A DNA stretch of 35,621 nt, taken from a virus. Positions 14,313 to 21,378 of the stretch are shown here, one piece after another; the stretch's first letter is position 1; every line of letters begins with the position of its first letter. Location of the stretch: positions 1 through 35,621 of the IMG/VR virus record IMGVR_UViG_3300038566_000121; one strand, given 5' to 3'. The position numbers were made by a program, and so were the translations under genes. Under the pieces are notes generated by a model that saw only the letters and a list, made by a program, of their open reading frames with translations, made no database searches and had not been told where the DNA came from.

Positions 14313-15242
14313 TTATGTTTTAGCGCAATAAATATCAGCCCAATCGAATCCTGCTTGATCTGGTATCTTTACGGAAACATTAAACCCCTTCACCGCCAGC
14401 TTATGCGCCAGCGTGTAAGCCGATTTCTGCCCGCCGAATTTTGCATCGTTATCGCCAAAAATCACAATCTCATCGCAGCTTTCAGGCGGAAACCACTTTT
14501 CAAGCATTGTTGAATTGATAGCCGCCCATACTGGCAAGCTATACAACGCACTGGCGCTCATGGCTGTTTCTATCCCCTCGGCAATTCCCAAAGGCCCGCC
14601 ATGATAATCAGAAAGCATCACGCAAGCACCATCCGGCAAGCTGCCGGGCATTAGCTTTCGAGGACTTGGCATTTCAGCCTTTCCTCCTGACGATGAAAGA
14701 AACGTGCGGTGCATTGTGCAGAACTTCTCTTGCCCATAAACACCAACCATTGCAACCATGCACGGCCTTATTCCACCGTCACCATCCCGCAAAGCCTCTG
14801 CGAATCGCAGTGCAGGCGGGTAGATCAATTCATCAATCTTTCGGCTCGAAAGGTATTTATGCGCCAAGTCATCTTGCTCAATAGGCTTGGTTGCTGCCCA
14901 TACATCACGCAAAGCGTTTTTGCGCTGTTGGTCTGTTAATTCGGGTTTTATCTTATCGTGGTTGAATTTTATATTGCCGAGCAAGCCATCAATATCCGCT
15001 GCGACTTCCTTAAATTCTCGGCCAGTGTAATTGATTGCGAGTTCCATGCCGTTACCAGCACCACACTGTCCGCAAATGTATGTGCCTCTGCCTTCTTTGT
15101 TATCCCAACGGAATCGGTCTTTCCCGCCACAAAGAGGACAGGAACCATGCTTATCTTTCAATGAGGACTCGGGCAATCCTAGAGCCATTAGAATCCCGCG
15201 CCATTTTCCTTTTGCTGCATCCGCTGTATTTTGGCTTATCAA
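14313..15242 (-). CDS. DNA primase (zinc-binding plus Toprim)
   Basis: 309 aa. N-terminal zinc ribbon: CPLCGGKDRFRW (Cys35, Cys38) and YICGQCG (Cys57, Cys60), as in P4 alpha-type primases. The Toprim half shows GIAEGIETAMSASA (with the catalytic Glu) and IVIFGDNDAKFGG (DxD). There is no helicase domain, so unwinding must come from another protein, plausibly the SF2 helicase nearby or a host enzyme. The start is TTG at 15240-15242, with GGAG seven bases upstream, overlapping the HNH gene stop as TTGA. Starting at the next Met (residue 19) would still keep the zinc ribbon but lose the usual N-terminal helix. Confidence 0.85.
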   Translation of the reverse strand: MISQNTADAAKGKWRGILMALGLPESSLKDKHGSCPLCGGKDRFRWDNKEGRGTYICGQCGAGNGMELAINYTGREFKEVAADIDGLLGNIKFNHDKIKPELTDQQRKNALRDVWAATKPIEQDDLAHKYLSSRKIDELIYPPALRFAEALRDGDGGIRPCMVAMVGVYGQEKFCTMHRTFLSSSGGKAEMPSPRKLMPGSLPDGACVMLSDYHGGPLGIAEGIETAMSASALYSLPVWAAINSTMLEKWFPPESCDEIVIFGDNDAKFGGQKSAYTLAHKLAVKGFNVSVKIPDQAGFDWADIYCAKT

Positions 15243-15802
15243 GGTTTCGCTCCATGATTTTCGTGATAATTGCTTATAGGTTCCGCATCTTTACGGGCGC
15301 TTATCGCATCTTCAATTTCTGAAAAATCACCTATGAATTTTGACTTGCCTTTTACGTGGACTCGAACCTTCCATTTATTCCGCGACTTATCCCACGTTAC
15401 ACCTACGCACCCGCTTGTATTATTAACCTGCATAGGCTTGTTTTTCATATTCACAGCCCTTGAAACGTTTCTAAGATTAACTATCCGGTTATCGCCCCTG
15501 TTATGGTTTATGTGGTCTATTTCTTCTGGCCATTCCCCGTGCACCATCATCCATATTACACGATGCGCACGAAGCTTAATCCTAAATACTTGCCCATGAC
15601 GGTAACCGGCATTGAAGGCTGTAAATGCCTCTTTACCAGAAAACCTCGTGTTCCATATTTTCGCATTACGTTCAGCAGTATACCTGCCCCCATTGTTTTG
15701 GAACATATCTAAACTGCGCTCACGCCAATATAACTTCCCCGTGTCCGGTTCATAGCGTAAAAGCTTGCGTAATGTTTCAATTGTTGGTAAATCTCTAGTC
15801 AT
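15239..15802 (-). CDS. HNH homing endonuclease with AP2 DNA-binding domain
   Basis: 187 aa. The HNH core is HRVIWMMVHGEWPEEIDHIN followed by NHNRGDNRIVNLRNVSRAVN. The C-terminal part (SGCVGVTWDKSRNKWKVRVH, then KGKSKFIGDFSEIEDAISAR) is an AP2-type DNA-binding domain, the standard partner in free-standing phage HNH endonucleases. It sits between a 15-codon ORF and the primase and overlaps both (ATGA, TTGA). It is likely a mobile gene that cuts phage lacking it near the primase start. Confidence 0.85.
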   Translation of the reverse strand: MTRDLPTIETLRKLLRYEPDTGKLYWRERSLDMFQNNGGRYTAERNAKIWNTRFSGKEAFTAFNAGYRHGQVFRIKLRAHRVIWMMVHGEWPEEIDHINHNRGDNRIVNLRNVSRAVNMKNKPMQVNNTSGCVGVTWDKSRNKWKVRVHVKGKSKFIGDFSEIEDAISARKDAEPISNYHENHGAKP

Positions 15803-15846
15803 TGGCTATCTCCATTAGCTGATCGTGGGGCCGGATGTTGACGCAT
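15799..15846 (-). CDS. 15-aa ORF before HNH gene (leader or remnant)
   Basis: MRQHPAPRSANGDSQ, with a strong GGGAG site seven bases upstream and a TGA overlapping the HNH ATG (ATGA). It may be the ribosome-loading remnant of the gene that the HNH gene displaced, possibly the original primase start, or a leader peptide for coupled HNH translation. No homology is claimed. Confidence 0.35.
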   Translation of the reverse strand: MRQHPAPRSANGDSQ

Positions 15847-15885
15847 CGCGGCTCCCTTTCTTTTTAGCCCTATGCCGCAATAAAA

Positions 15886-17373
15886 TCAAGCATTACTACG
15901 CTTTGCATACGCTATCTGTTTTGCCTTGACCCAATTATATATTTCTTGAGTTGGTTCGGTCGGCATTCTTTCAATGCCTTTTGGCCAAACATCATATTTC
16001 TGCCGATATTTTTGCGAAGCCCAACCATCTTTATACCCCCTCTTTCTCGCTATGAATAAGAAAGCCGAAAACCAAAGCTGTTTTTCTGCCATTGTTGGTT
16101 TAGGTGGTTTCTTTCCATTAATTTCCACAAGGACGCCATCCGCAGTTTCAACACCAGCAATAGGCTTTCGCTCATGCCCGCAAAATGGGCAAGTAAGCCC
16201 GGTATGAAGCCCGCCACAGTTTGCGCACTCTTTCGGTAGTTTTTCTGCCGTGGTTTTCTTCTGCTTTTCACCCTTGATTGATTTATCCAGCGTATCGTGC
16301 AGAATGTCAGTTACAAGGCCAAGACGTAAAGAATTACCAGCATGATCGAGAATCATTAAATCCTCTGTGCCTTCATTTACCCGCAAGCCTCGGCCAATCT
16401 TTTGAACATGAAGCATTTCTGATTTTGTAGGGGCTGCATCAATGATGCAACTCACTGGCCAATCAATGCCAGTGGTCAATGTTCGAACCGAGCAAGCGAC
16501 TTGAACCTCGCCCGCCCTAAACCTGCGCTCAATCAATTGGCGCTCAACAACATCCGTATAGGCGTCAACATAAGCCGCTGCAACGCCCGCAGACTGGAAA
16601 GCCTCAAACATTGTGTGGGCATGGGCGCAATTAACCCCGAAGGCCAGCGTTGGGCGTCCTGTGGCCTTTTCCAGCCATGTTTCAACAATGCCGCCTACCA
16701 GAATACCTTCCGACATGATTTCCTCTAAATCAGCCTCGACATATTCCCCGGCGCGCGTTTTTACCTTTGTTAAATCTGGTATGCTTGGCGCGTATGCCGT
16801 GAATTTTGAAAGATAGCCATCATCAATCAATTCTTGCAGCGTTGTTGGAATAACCAAATCTTGCCACAAGTTTCCCATTCCCTTGGCCCACGGTGTAGCT
16901 GATAACCCAACAAAAAACACGTCCTCGCGTTCCTTCATCATTTTCTCAACTGCCTTTGACCGTATATGCGCCTCATCCACAATCACCAAGCTTACCTCTG
17001 GAACCTCGCGCCTAGCCAGTGTTTGAACAGATGCGATTTGAACCTTGGCAAAGCTATTCGTGCGCGGGTGGCTTGCCTGCATGACGCCAATGTCATAAAT
17101 CCCCTCGTCCTCAAATGCAGATACCGTCTGGTCAATCAGGCTTATGGCTGGGGCTGTGAACATCACGCTGTTACCTTTAGTCAAAGCGCCTTCGATTATT
17201 TTGGCTGATAGCAGCGTTTTGCCGAAACCTGTTGCCCCTTGGATAACTGTGCGCTTATTTCCTTTCCCAAATGATTGACGCAATAGGTTGAGAGCGTTTT
17301 GCTGATAGCCTCGAAGTTCTTTCTTCTGGCTAGGGCTTGCTTCGGTTCCTCTTGGTGAAAACATATCATTCAT
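15886..17373 (-). CDS. SF2 DEAD/DEAH-box helicase
   Basis: 495 aa from the ATG at 17371-17373, which has GGTGG six bases upstream; a GTG three codons earlier is also possible. Motifs seen: Q-like RGYQQNALNLL, Walker A GATGFGKT (about 46-53), VIVDEAH, motif III GLSATPWAKG, and QKIGRGLR in the second RecA domain. A zinc ribbon follows (CANCGGLHTGLTCPFCGHE). The C-terminus is basic and Trp rich. It overlaps the upstream winged-helix gene by eight bases and precedes the primase block, so it probably opens DNA during phage replication or recombination. Type I restriction-like helicases share this layout but no partner subunits are nearby. Confidence 0.85.
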   Translation of the reverse strand: MNDMFSPRGTEASPSQKKELRGYQQNALNLLRQSFGKGNKRTVIQGATGFGKTLLSAKIIEGALTKGNSVMFTAPAISLIDQTVSAFEDEGIYDIGVMQASHPRTNSFAKVQIASVQTLARREVPEVSLVIVDEAHIRSKAVEKMMKEREDVFFVGLSATPWAKGMGNLWQDLVIPTTLQELIDDGYLSKFTAYAPSIPDLTKVKTRAGEYVEADLEEIMSEGILVGGIVETWLEKATGRPTLAFGVNCAHAHTMFEAFQSAGVAAAYVDAYTDVVERQLIERRFRAGEVQVACSVRTLTTGIDWPVSCIIDAAPTKSEMLHVQKIGRGLRVNEGTEDLMILDHAGNSLRLGLVTDILHDTLDKSIKGEKQKKTTAEKLPKECANCGGLHTGLTCPFCGHERKPIAGVETADGVLVEINGKKPPKPTMAEKQLWFSAFLFIARKRGYKDGWASQKYRQKYDVWPKGIERMPTEPTQEIYNWVKAKQIAYAKRSNA

Positions 17374-17869
17374 GTTTGCCACCGTTTGATTTTTTCGCTA
17401 AGTTATTTTCAAATAACAACACGTTTGACGTATACTTATACTGTGTATCATTTTGATACGCTAGTGGTGTATCATTTTCGGGAAAAGTAGTGTAGCATTT
17501 TGGCGATGACAATGCCATAAATTCGTCTAGCCAATACTGCCCACAATGGAGCATAAGAGCGTGGATATTTACCACGTATTGAGTTGGTTTTTGCCCCTCA
17601 CCTTTGGGGTTTTTAATGGCTAGTATAACGTGGGAATCTCTCAGCCGAGTCAAACATCTAGCAACTGTTATGATTGATACATTTGCTTTTTTAGCTAAAT
17701 GCTTTCTGCCGGGATGAATGTAGCCCTTTGGCCCGTTTCTGTGGTGAAACCATAAATTGACAATCGCTAGAGTTATATCTCTGTCGCTCTTTGTCATGTT
17801 TGATTTTCGGATTGCTGCGCGCACTAATCGCCTGTAGGCGTATTCCGTGCTATCTTTATAATTAGTCAT
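17366..17869 (-). CDS. Winged-helix replication-initiator-like protein
   Basis: 167 aa from the ATG at 17867-17869. An HTH/wing is clear: GYIHPGRKHLAKKANVSIIT followed by VARCLTRLRDSHVILAIKNP and a TQYVVNIHAL strand, as in phage replication-initiator N-terminal domains. A hydrophobic helix (DITLAIVNLWFHHRN) precedes it. The C-terminus is polar and low in structure. A longer frame from a TTG at 17902 has no supporting ribosome site. It is placed directly before the helicase, so it may bind the phage origin and recruit the helicase. Confidence 0.65.
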   Translation of the reverse strand: MTNYKDSTEYAYRRLVRAAIRKSNMTKSDRDITLAIVNLWFHHRNGPKGYIHPGRKHLAKKANVSIITVARCLTRLRDSHVILAIKNPKGEGQKPTQYVVNIHALMLHCGQYWLDEFMALSSPKCYTTFPENDTPLAYQNDTQYKYTSNVLLFENNLAKKSNGGKHE

Positions 17870-17887
17870 TACTGCCCTTTTGTGTGG

Positions 17888-17934
17888 GCAAAGCACTTGC
17901 AAACACGATCCCCATCATGTAATACTTGCTTTGC
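17888..17934 (-). repeat. Inverted repeat in 5' leader of the winged-helix gene
   Basis: Perfect 8-bp arms GCAAAGCA (17888-17895) and TGCTTTGC (17927-17934) are separated by 31 bases and end 18 bases before the start codon of the 17869 gene. In the minus-strand transcript this could form a hairpin next to the ribosome site. It could equally be a protein-binding site. Confidence 0.45.
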
Positions 17935-17975
17935 AGTTGGTAACCGCACCCTAGCCTAACCCAAGGCAAACATCA

Positions 17976-18005
17976 ACCCCGTCGCTTAGTTGTGGCGGGG
18001 TTTTT
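17976..18005 (+). terminator. Strong terminator reading on the plus strand
   Basis: On the plus strand ten bases pair (ACCCCGTCGC with GTGGCGGGGT, two G-T pairs) around a TTAGTT loop, then TTTTTGG (first T inside the stem). The minus-strand reading has two C-A mismatches and no clean U-run (TTGATGTTTG), so it is weaker for the minus-strand operon ending at 18009. It may be bidirectional, or end an unseen plus-strand RNA. Confidence 0.65.
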
Positions 18006-18008
18006 GGT

Positions 18009-18209
18009 TTATACCCGCATTCCCGGCGTTAGCTTCAGCCGATTCATATCTGCCACTTCCATACGCATTAGCCCGTGGGTGTATTCCAGCAATTCGGCGC
18101 GCAGCACCGCCACCGGATCGTGACGCGCCACAGCTTCGGCAACCTTGGCCATAAGTAGCTTGCGCTTTGCGTCCAGCGCCTTGTAATAGGCTTGTTCCAT
18201 TTTGTTCAT
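18009..18209 (-). CDS. Small helical hypothetical protein
   Basis: 66 aa from the ATG at 18207-18209 (MNKMEQAYYKALDAKRKLLM), with GGAG eight bases upstream; a longer frame overlaps the VRR-NUC gene. It is almost wholly helical and basic/Ala rich (AKVAEAVARHDPVAVLRAEL). Last gene of the 19837-18009 operon. Not recognised. Confidence 0.6.
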   Translation of the reverse strand: MNKMEQAYYKALDAKRKLLMAKVAEAVARHDPVAVLRAELLEYTHGLMRMEVADMNRLKLTPGMRV

Positions 18210-18213
18210 ACCT

Positions 18214-18501
18214 CTAACTCCTCTTTGCATTTACGATTGATCCAGCCCATCTATGCGTGTCATCTTCATTGCTCAAAACAACAACCTGACCGCACCATTC
18301 ATAAATGAATTTGATTTGTGGCTCGGTTAGCCTGCCAGCCTTGCCGTTCTTGATTTCAACAAGATAATTCACGCCCTTGAAGGCGCAGATTGCATCAACA
18401 GGCTGATCCATTGGGTGGACCTGAATTTTGTAATCGCGCAGAATTTTGAATAGCGTTTGCTCATTCATATCGCGCTTGGCTTTAAGTGGGGGCCGCTTCA
18501 T
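18214..18501 (-). CDS. VRR-NUC type nuclease
   Basis: 95 aa. The core reads PVDAICAFKGVNYLVEIKNG then KAGRLTEPQIKFIYEWCGQV, which matches the VRR-NUC variant of PD-(D/E)xK nucleases: Asp in VDA, ExK in VEIKNG, and the downstream LT..Q..F. Single-domain VRR-NUC proteins are common in phages near replication genes, where they are thought to act on branched or replication-associated DNA. Coupled to the preceding gene by an ATGA overlap. Confidence 0.85.
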   Translation of the reverse strand: MKRPPLKAKRDMNEQTLFKILRDYKIQVHPMDQPVDAICAFKGVNYLVEIKNGKAGRLTEPQIKFIYEWCGQVVVLSNEDDTHRWAGSIVNAKRS

Positions 18502-19127
18502 TTCTTAGCACTGCTGTAAATGTATTCAGCACCGCCGCCCTCACGTCCGCGCCGGTTACTGTGTCGATAGATAAGGCCAATCCGTGACATTGCGCTGCAA
18601 AGTCGTGATGCTGTGACGGTGGAAGTGCCAATAATATCGGCTAATTCGCGGCTAGCTAAATCTTTGTCCTCAAGCGCGGCAATAATCCTTGCGGCGTTGG
18701 TGCCTTTGCTCGTGTTGATACCGTTATTTTTAATCGGGATGCGCACTTTGATATTTTGGTTTGGAAGGCCGTAAACCCGCGCGCCTTTTTTGTCTTTGCC
18801 GTTGGTGCCGTATACCTGAAGCAATCCCTGCCGAGCCATTTCGGAAATACTGGCACTAAGCAAATCTCGTGACTCGCCCAAAATCTCAGCCAGATCAGTT
18901 AGGGTTAGACCTTCGTCTTCATCAAACACCGCCAAGACACGCTCCCGGCGTGTTGTTTTCATCCCGTAATATGCTTTTGACTGAACCCCGTCACTTGAAA
19001 CCTTGGGGAGCCGTATGCCGCCGCGCATCCATTCGCCAACCGCCTCCTCCATTTCAGGAAACCAGCCAGACTTCATGAATATTTCCGATGAATTTATTTT
19101 CACGCCGTTTGCTTCAATAATTGCCAT
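18498..19127 (-). CDS. Tandem winged-helix DNA-binding protein
   Basis: 209 aa with two similar winged-helix modules. The first, about residues 60-105: RRERVLAVFDEDEGLTLTDL then AEILGESRDLLSASISEMAR. The second, about 140-200: NAARIIAALEDKDLASRELA then DIIGTSTVTASRLCSAMSRI with a basic wing (YRHSNRRGREGGG). Two such modules suggest binding to a repeated or long site, for regulation or replication-origin recognition. ATG with GGAG nine bases upstream. Confidence 0.7.
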   Translation of the reverse strand: MAIIEANGVKINSSEIFMKSGWFPEMEEAVGEWMRGGIRLPKVSSDGVQSKAYYGMKTTRRERVLAVFDEDEGLTLTDLAEILGESRDLLSASISEMARQGLLQVYGTNGKDKKGARVYGLPNQNIKVRIPIKNNGINTSKGTNAARIIAALEDKDLASRELADIIGTSTVTASRLCSAMSRIGLIYRHSNRRGREGGGAEYIYSSAKK

Positions 19128-19158
19128 TATATATCTCCGTTTGAATTTTGGTTGCTGG

Positions 19159-19497
19159 CTATTCGGCCTCTGGTGGGGTGATGCGCTTCCACTTGAAATC
19201 CGCGCTCAGTTCTGGCCAATACTCCCAACCGTCCATGTCGTAATCAACACGGCCATAATATTCTAAATTCCCATACCCATCGAAGCGATTGCGCCACTCA
19301 ATGTCACGGCCATCCCAAATCGTAAATTCCGTTCCATCCTTCGGCGCGGTTTCAATCGGTTGCCACTCCATTGCCTCTAGGGCTGCGGCGGCTTCTTTCA
19401 GCAGCGCTCTTTGTTGCTCAATCATGTGCTCCTTGTTGATGCACATACTCATGGTCAAAGGGCCGGTTAGCCGTTCAATTAAATCTCGGTTGCTCAT
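19159..19497 (-). CDS. DUF551-like small protein
   Basis: 112 aa. The centre reads MEWQPIETAPKDGTEFTIWD, the signature of the DUF551 family that is widespread in phages ('W.piet.PkdG..vl'), followed by an aromatic beta-rich end (WEYWPELSADFKWKRITPPE). The N-terminal 45 residues are a separate helical part. Function unknown. It is coupled to an upstream short frame by an ATGA overlap. Confidence 0.75.
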   Translation of the reverse strand: MSNRDLIERLTGPLTMSMCINKEHMIEQQRALLKEAAAALEAMEWQPIETAPKDGTEFTIWDGRDIEWRNRFDGYGNLEYYGRVDYDMDGWEYWPELSADFKWKRITPPEAE

Positions 19498-19631
19498 TCT
19501 ATCATCCCTTCGAGTATCTCTTGAATTTGTGTGCCTTCTATCGCTCCGGCAGCGCTGCGTTTACCAATTAGTGCGAATAATGAAATCAGTGGGGGGACTC
19601 GCTTGCATTGGATTTGGGTTAACCGACGCAC
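19494..19631 (-). CDS. 45-aa ORF with GTG start
   Basis: A frame from GTG at 19629-19631 reads (V)RRLTQIQCKRVPPLISLFA then LIGKRSAAGAIEGTQIQEIL and EGMIE, and ends with TGA overlapping the next gene's ATG (ATGA), as most genes in this region do. The ribosome site is weak, so the evidence is the overlap and plausible composition only. Confidence 0.4.
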   Translation of the reverse strand: MRRLTQIQCKRVPPLISLFALIGKRSAAGAIEGTQIQEILEGMIE

Positions 19632-19657
19632 ACGAAACGCCAGAGGAAGATACCCCC

Positions 19658-19837
19658 CTATTCGCTATGGGCTTCTTGCCATTCAAGGCCCAAATATTGT
19701 GCGGCGCGCTTAAGTGATGTTTTATTCACAGGCTTGCCGTTTTTGATTTTATACCATGTTTCCTCACAAAGAAGTGACTTCTTCGCCATCTTCTTTACGC
19801 TGCGATCCTCCATAGCTTCCTGAATTTCCTTTAGCAT
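19658..19837 (-). CDS. Small HTH regulator at the divergent junction
   Basis: 59 aa: MLKEIQEAMEDRSVKKMAKK, then SLLCEETWYKIKNGKPVNKT and SLKRAAQYLGLEWQEAHSE. The pattern VKKMAKKSLLCEETWYKIKN...LKRAAQYLGLEW fits an XRE-like HTH. An AAGGAG site lies six bases before the ATG. It is the first minus-strand gene leaving the divergent control region, behind a strong promoter that carries a palindrome over its -10. By place and size it is a candidate Cro- or repressor-type switch for the two opposing early operons. Confidence 0.7.
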   Translation of the reverse strand: MLKEIQEAMEDRSVKKMAKKSLLCEETWYKIKNGKPVNKTSLKRAAQYLGLEWQEAHSE

Positions 19838-19855
19838 ATACGCCTCCTTTTATAA

Positions 19856-19888
19856 GCCAATAATATTGGCGGTTGCCGTGCTGGTCAA
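19856..19888 (-). promoter_or_regulatory. Leftward promoter with palindromic operator candidate
   Basis: On the minus strand TTGACC (19883-19888), a 17-bp spacer and TATTAT (19860-19865). The -10 lies inside the perfect 15-bp palindrome GCCAATAATATTGGC (19856-19870). It drives the small HTH gene and the genes behind it, and looks autoregulated. Confidence 0.7.
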
Positions 19889-19921
19889 GCAATAGTTTTG
19901 CGTATAGCCCGATTTTTTTGC

Positions 19922-19949
19922 TTGCGTATGTATTTTATGTGTGCATACT
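19922..19949 (+). promoter_or_regulatory. Rightward promoter of the plus-strand operon
   Basis: TTGCGT (19922-19927), a 16-bp spacer and CATACT (19944-19949) lie before the first plus-strand gene. The -10 is followed by GAGGGCATAG, almost the same as GAGGGTATAG after the -10 of P1 and P2. A GCGTATAG box stands upstream at 19900-19907. Confidence 0.5.
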
Positions 19950-19976
19950 GAGGGCATAGCAACAAGGAATGAAACA

Positions 19977-20171
19977 ATGCAAATGCAACCTCAAAAACAA
20001 CGTGATTCCTTTGAAACCTACCAGGGCAAAGCTGGCAAATCCAGCCGCGTGTCTAACCGCAATCGGTGGTTCTGGACTGGTGCAGGCTTTGCAGTGGCTT
20101 TCTTGGCTCTCTACGGGGCTTCACAGGGCGCACAGGCGCTTGTGGGTATGATTATGGAGGCAGTGCAATGA
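19977..20171 (+). CDS. Small membrane protein
   Basis: 64 aa from the ATG at 19977, which has AAGGA eight bases upstream; an ATG at 19969 in another frame is too close to that site. The sequence starts MQMQPQKQRDSFETYQGKAG, and residues about 32-58 (WTGAGFAVAFLALYGASQGA) form a membrane helix. It is the first gene of the rightward operon and overlaps the next start as ATGA. Function unknown. Confidence 0.6.
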   Translation: MQMQPQKQRDSFETYQGKAGKSSRVSNRNRWFWTGAGFAVAFLALYGASQGAQALVGMIMEAVQ

Positions 20172-20572
20172 AACATACGAAAGAGCCTTGGAGCGTCCGT
20201 GGCGGAGTGGAGCATCTTGAGGATGGTCCAGATGAATATGTAGCGGAGATCGAACCTGCACCTTGCGCCACATTTAGAGGCGATGTTTGCCGGATACAGA
20301 GCGCGGTATGTATATCTGGTATTGGCCATGAAGAATCCGCTGCCAACGCCAACCGCATTGTCACCTGTGTAAACGCTATGGCAGGCATAGAAGACCCGCA
20401 AGCGTTTGTGGAAAGCCATGCGGCAATGTTGGAGGCTTTGGGGGCTTTAAAGGCTATTTTGGGCTTGAGCGAAACCACCTCTCCTTTTGGCGGAGAAATG
20501 CAGCAGGATCGTATTGACCGCACGGTTGAACGGGCAGAAGCCGCCATAGCCAAAGCGGAGGCAATCCAATGA
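20168..20572 (+). CDS. Hypothetical phage protein
   Basis: 134 aa from the ATG at 20168 (MKHTKEPWSVRGGVEHLEDG). The segment ESAANANRIVTCVNAMAGIE resembles a motif common in small phage proteins of unknown role that start with an 'H..ePW' stretch. The C-terminus is a helical acidic tail (QDRIDRTVERAEAAIAKAEA). The chosen start overlaps the previous stop as ATGA; a longer frame from 20066 lies inside the previous gene. Confidence 0.65.
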   Translation: MKHTKEPWSVRGGVEHLEDGPDEYVAEIEPAPCATFRGDVCRIQSAVCISGIGHEESAANANRIVTCVNAMAGIEDPQAFVESHAAMLEALGALKAILGLSETTSPFGGEMQQDRIDRTVERAEAAIAKAEAIQ

Positions 20573-20760
20573 GCAATCGCCGTGATCTGCAATTCCAGCT
20601 TGAGCGCGAGTTGAGCGACCGCCGAGAAGCTGCTGACAAGGCCGCGAAGGAAGCCAGAACAAAGACGACAGAGACTTACCACCAAGGCAGGTCATCCGCC
20701 TTTAGCGAGGCTTACTGGCTGCTGCGCGAAAAAATTGAACAAGCAAAGGAGTTGGAATAA
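20569..20760 (+). CDS. Short coiled-coil protein
   Basis: 63 aa, MSNRRDLQFQLERELSDRRE then AADKAAKEARTKTTETYHQG. Almost entirely charged helix, so probably a coiled coil. Linked by ATGA upstream and TAATG to the ERF gene downstream. Its coupling to ERF suggests joint expression; a direct partnership is only a guess. Confidence 0.55.
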   Translation: MSNRRDLQFQLERELSDRREAADKAAKEARTKTTETYHQGRSSAFSEAYWLLREKIEQAKELE

Positions 20761-21368
20761 TGGAAAATGTTCACGAACTTTTGCATATGCTGCAAATGGA
20801 GGTTAACGCCCCAAAAAATAAGACGAATAGCTTTGGTGGGTATAACTACCGCACGGCAGAGGGCATGCTGTCCGCTGCAAAGCCACACTTGCCGAAAGGG
20901 TCGCACTTAACTTGCAGGGATGAGCCTTTGGAATTGTGCGGGAAGCTGGTTCTCAAGGCAACGGCAACGCTTTATTATTTGGGCGAAACTGTTTCCACAA
21001 CTAGCTTTGCACTACATGCTTTTACTCGTAAGGGCATGGATGAGGCGCAAATCTCCGGGTCTGCATCAAGCTACGCACACAAGTATGCGCTTGGTGGATT
21101 GCTGGCTATAGATGATGGAACTCAAGACCCTGATTCAAAGAAACCCGAGCCAGAACCGAAACCAAAGATGAAACCGAAACCTATTCCGAAAATCCTAGAG
21201 GAAATCAGCAAGGTTGAAAGTGTTGATGAACTGACAGATTATTACAAACAGCTAAAATCACTTGAGCCACAATCTGCGGCAAATCAACAAATCATTGACG
21301 CTTGCGCAAAGAAAAAAGCCAGCTTTGCGGCTGACACGTTGCCTGATGGTGACGAAATTCCATATTAG
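20760..21368 (+). CDS. ERF-family single-strand annealing recombinase
   Basis: 202 aa. The ERF core is visible: APKNKTNSFGGYNYRTAEGM near residue 20 and GMDEAQISGSASSYAHKYAL then GGLLAIDDGTQDPD near 95-125. A Lys/Pro/Glu linker (EPEPKPKMKPKPIPK) leads to a small helical C-terminal domain ending DTLPDGDEIPY. Family members form rings that anneal complementary single strands during phage recombination. The ssb gene lies downstream in the same operon, as expected for a working pair. Confidence 0.85.
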   Translation: MENVHELLHMLQMEVNAPKNKTNSFGGYNYRTAEGMLSAAKPHLPKGSHLTCRDEPLELCGKLVLKATATLYYLGETVSTTSFALHAFTRKGMDEAQISGSASSYAHKYALGGLLAIDDGTQDPDSKKPEPEPKPKMKPKPIPKILEEISKVESVDELTDYYKQLKSLEPQSAANQQIIDACAKKKASFAADTLPDGDEIPY

Positions 21369-21378
21369 GAGAGTTGAT

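Noticed and set aside
17880-17975. Possible tRNA in the gap before the winged-helix gene
   Set aside because: There are short inverted repeats but no cloverleaf with T-arm consensus or matching acceptor stem.
19969-20151. Alternative 60-aa ORF at the start of the plus operon
   Set aside because: Its ATG is one base from the AAGGA site and it would compete with the frame that overlaps the next gene properly.
20152-20685. 177-aa minus-strand ORF opposite early genes
   Set aside because: Composition is low-complexity Ser/Ala with no ribosome site, and the plus-strand frames are coupled by overlaps.
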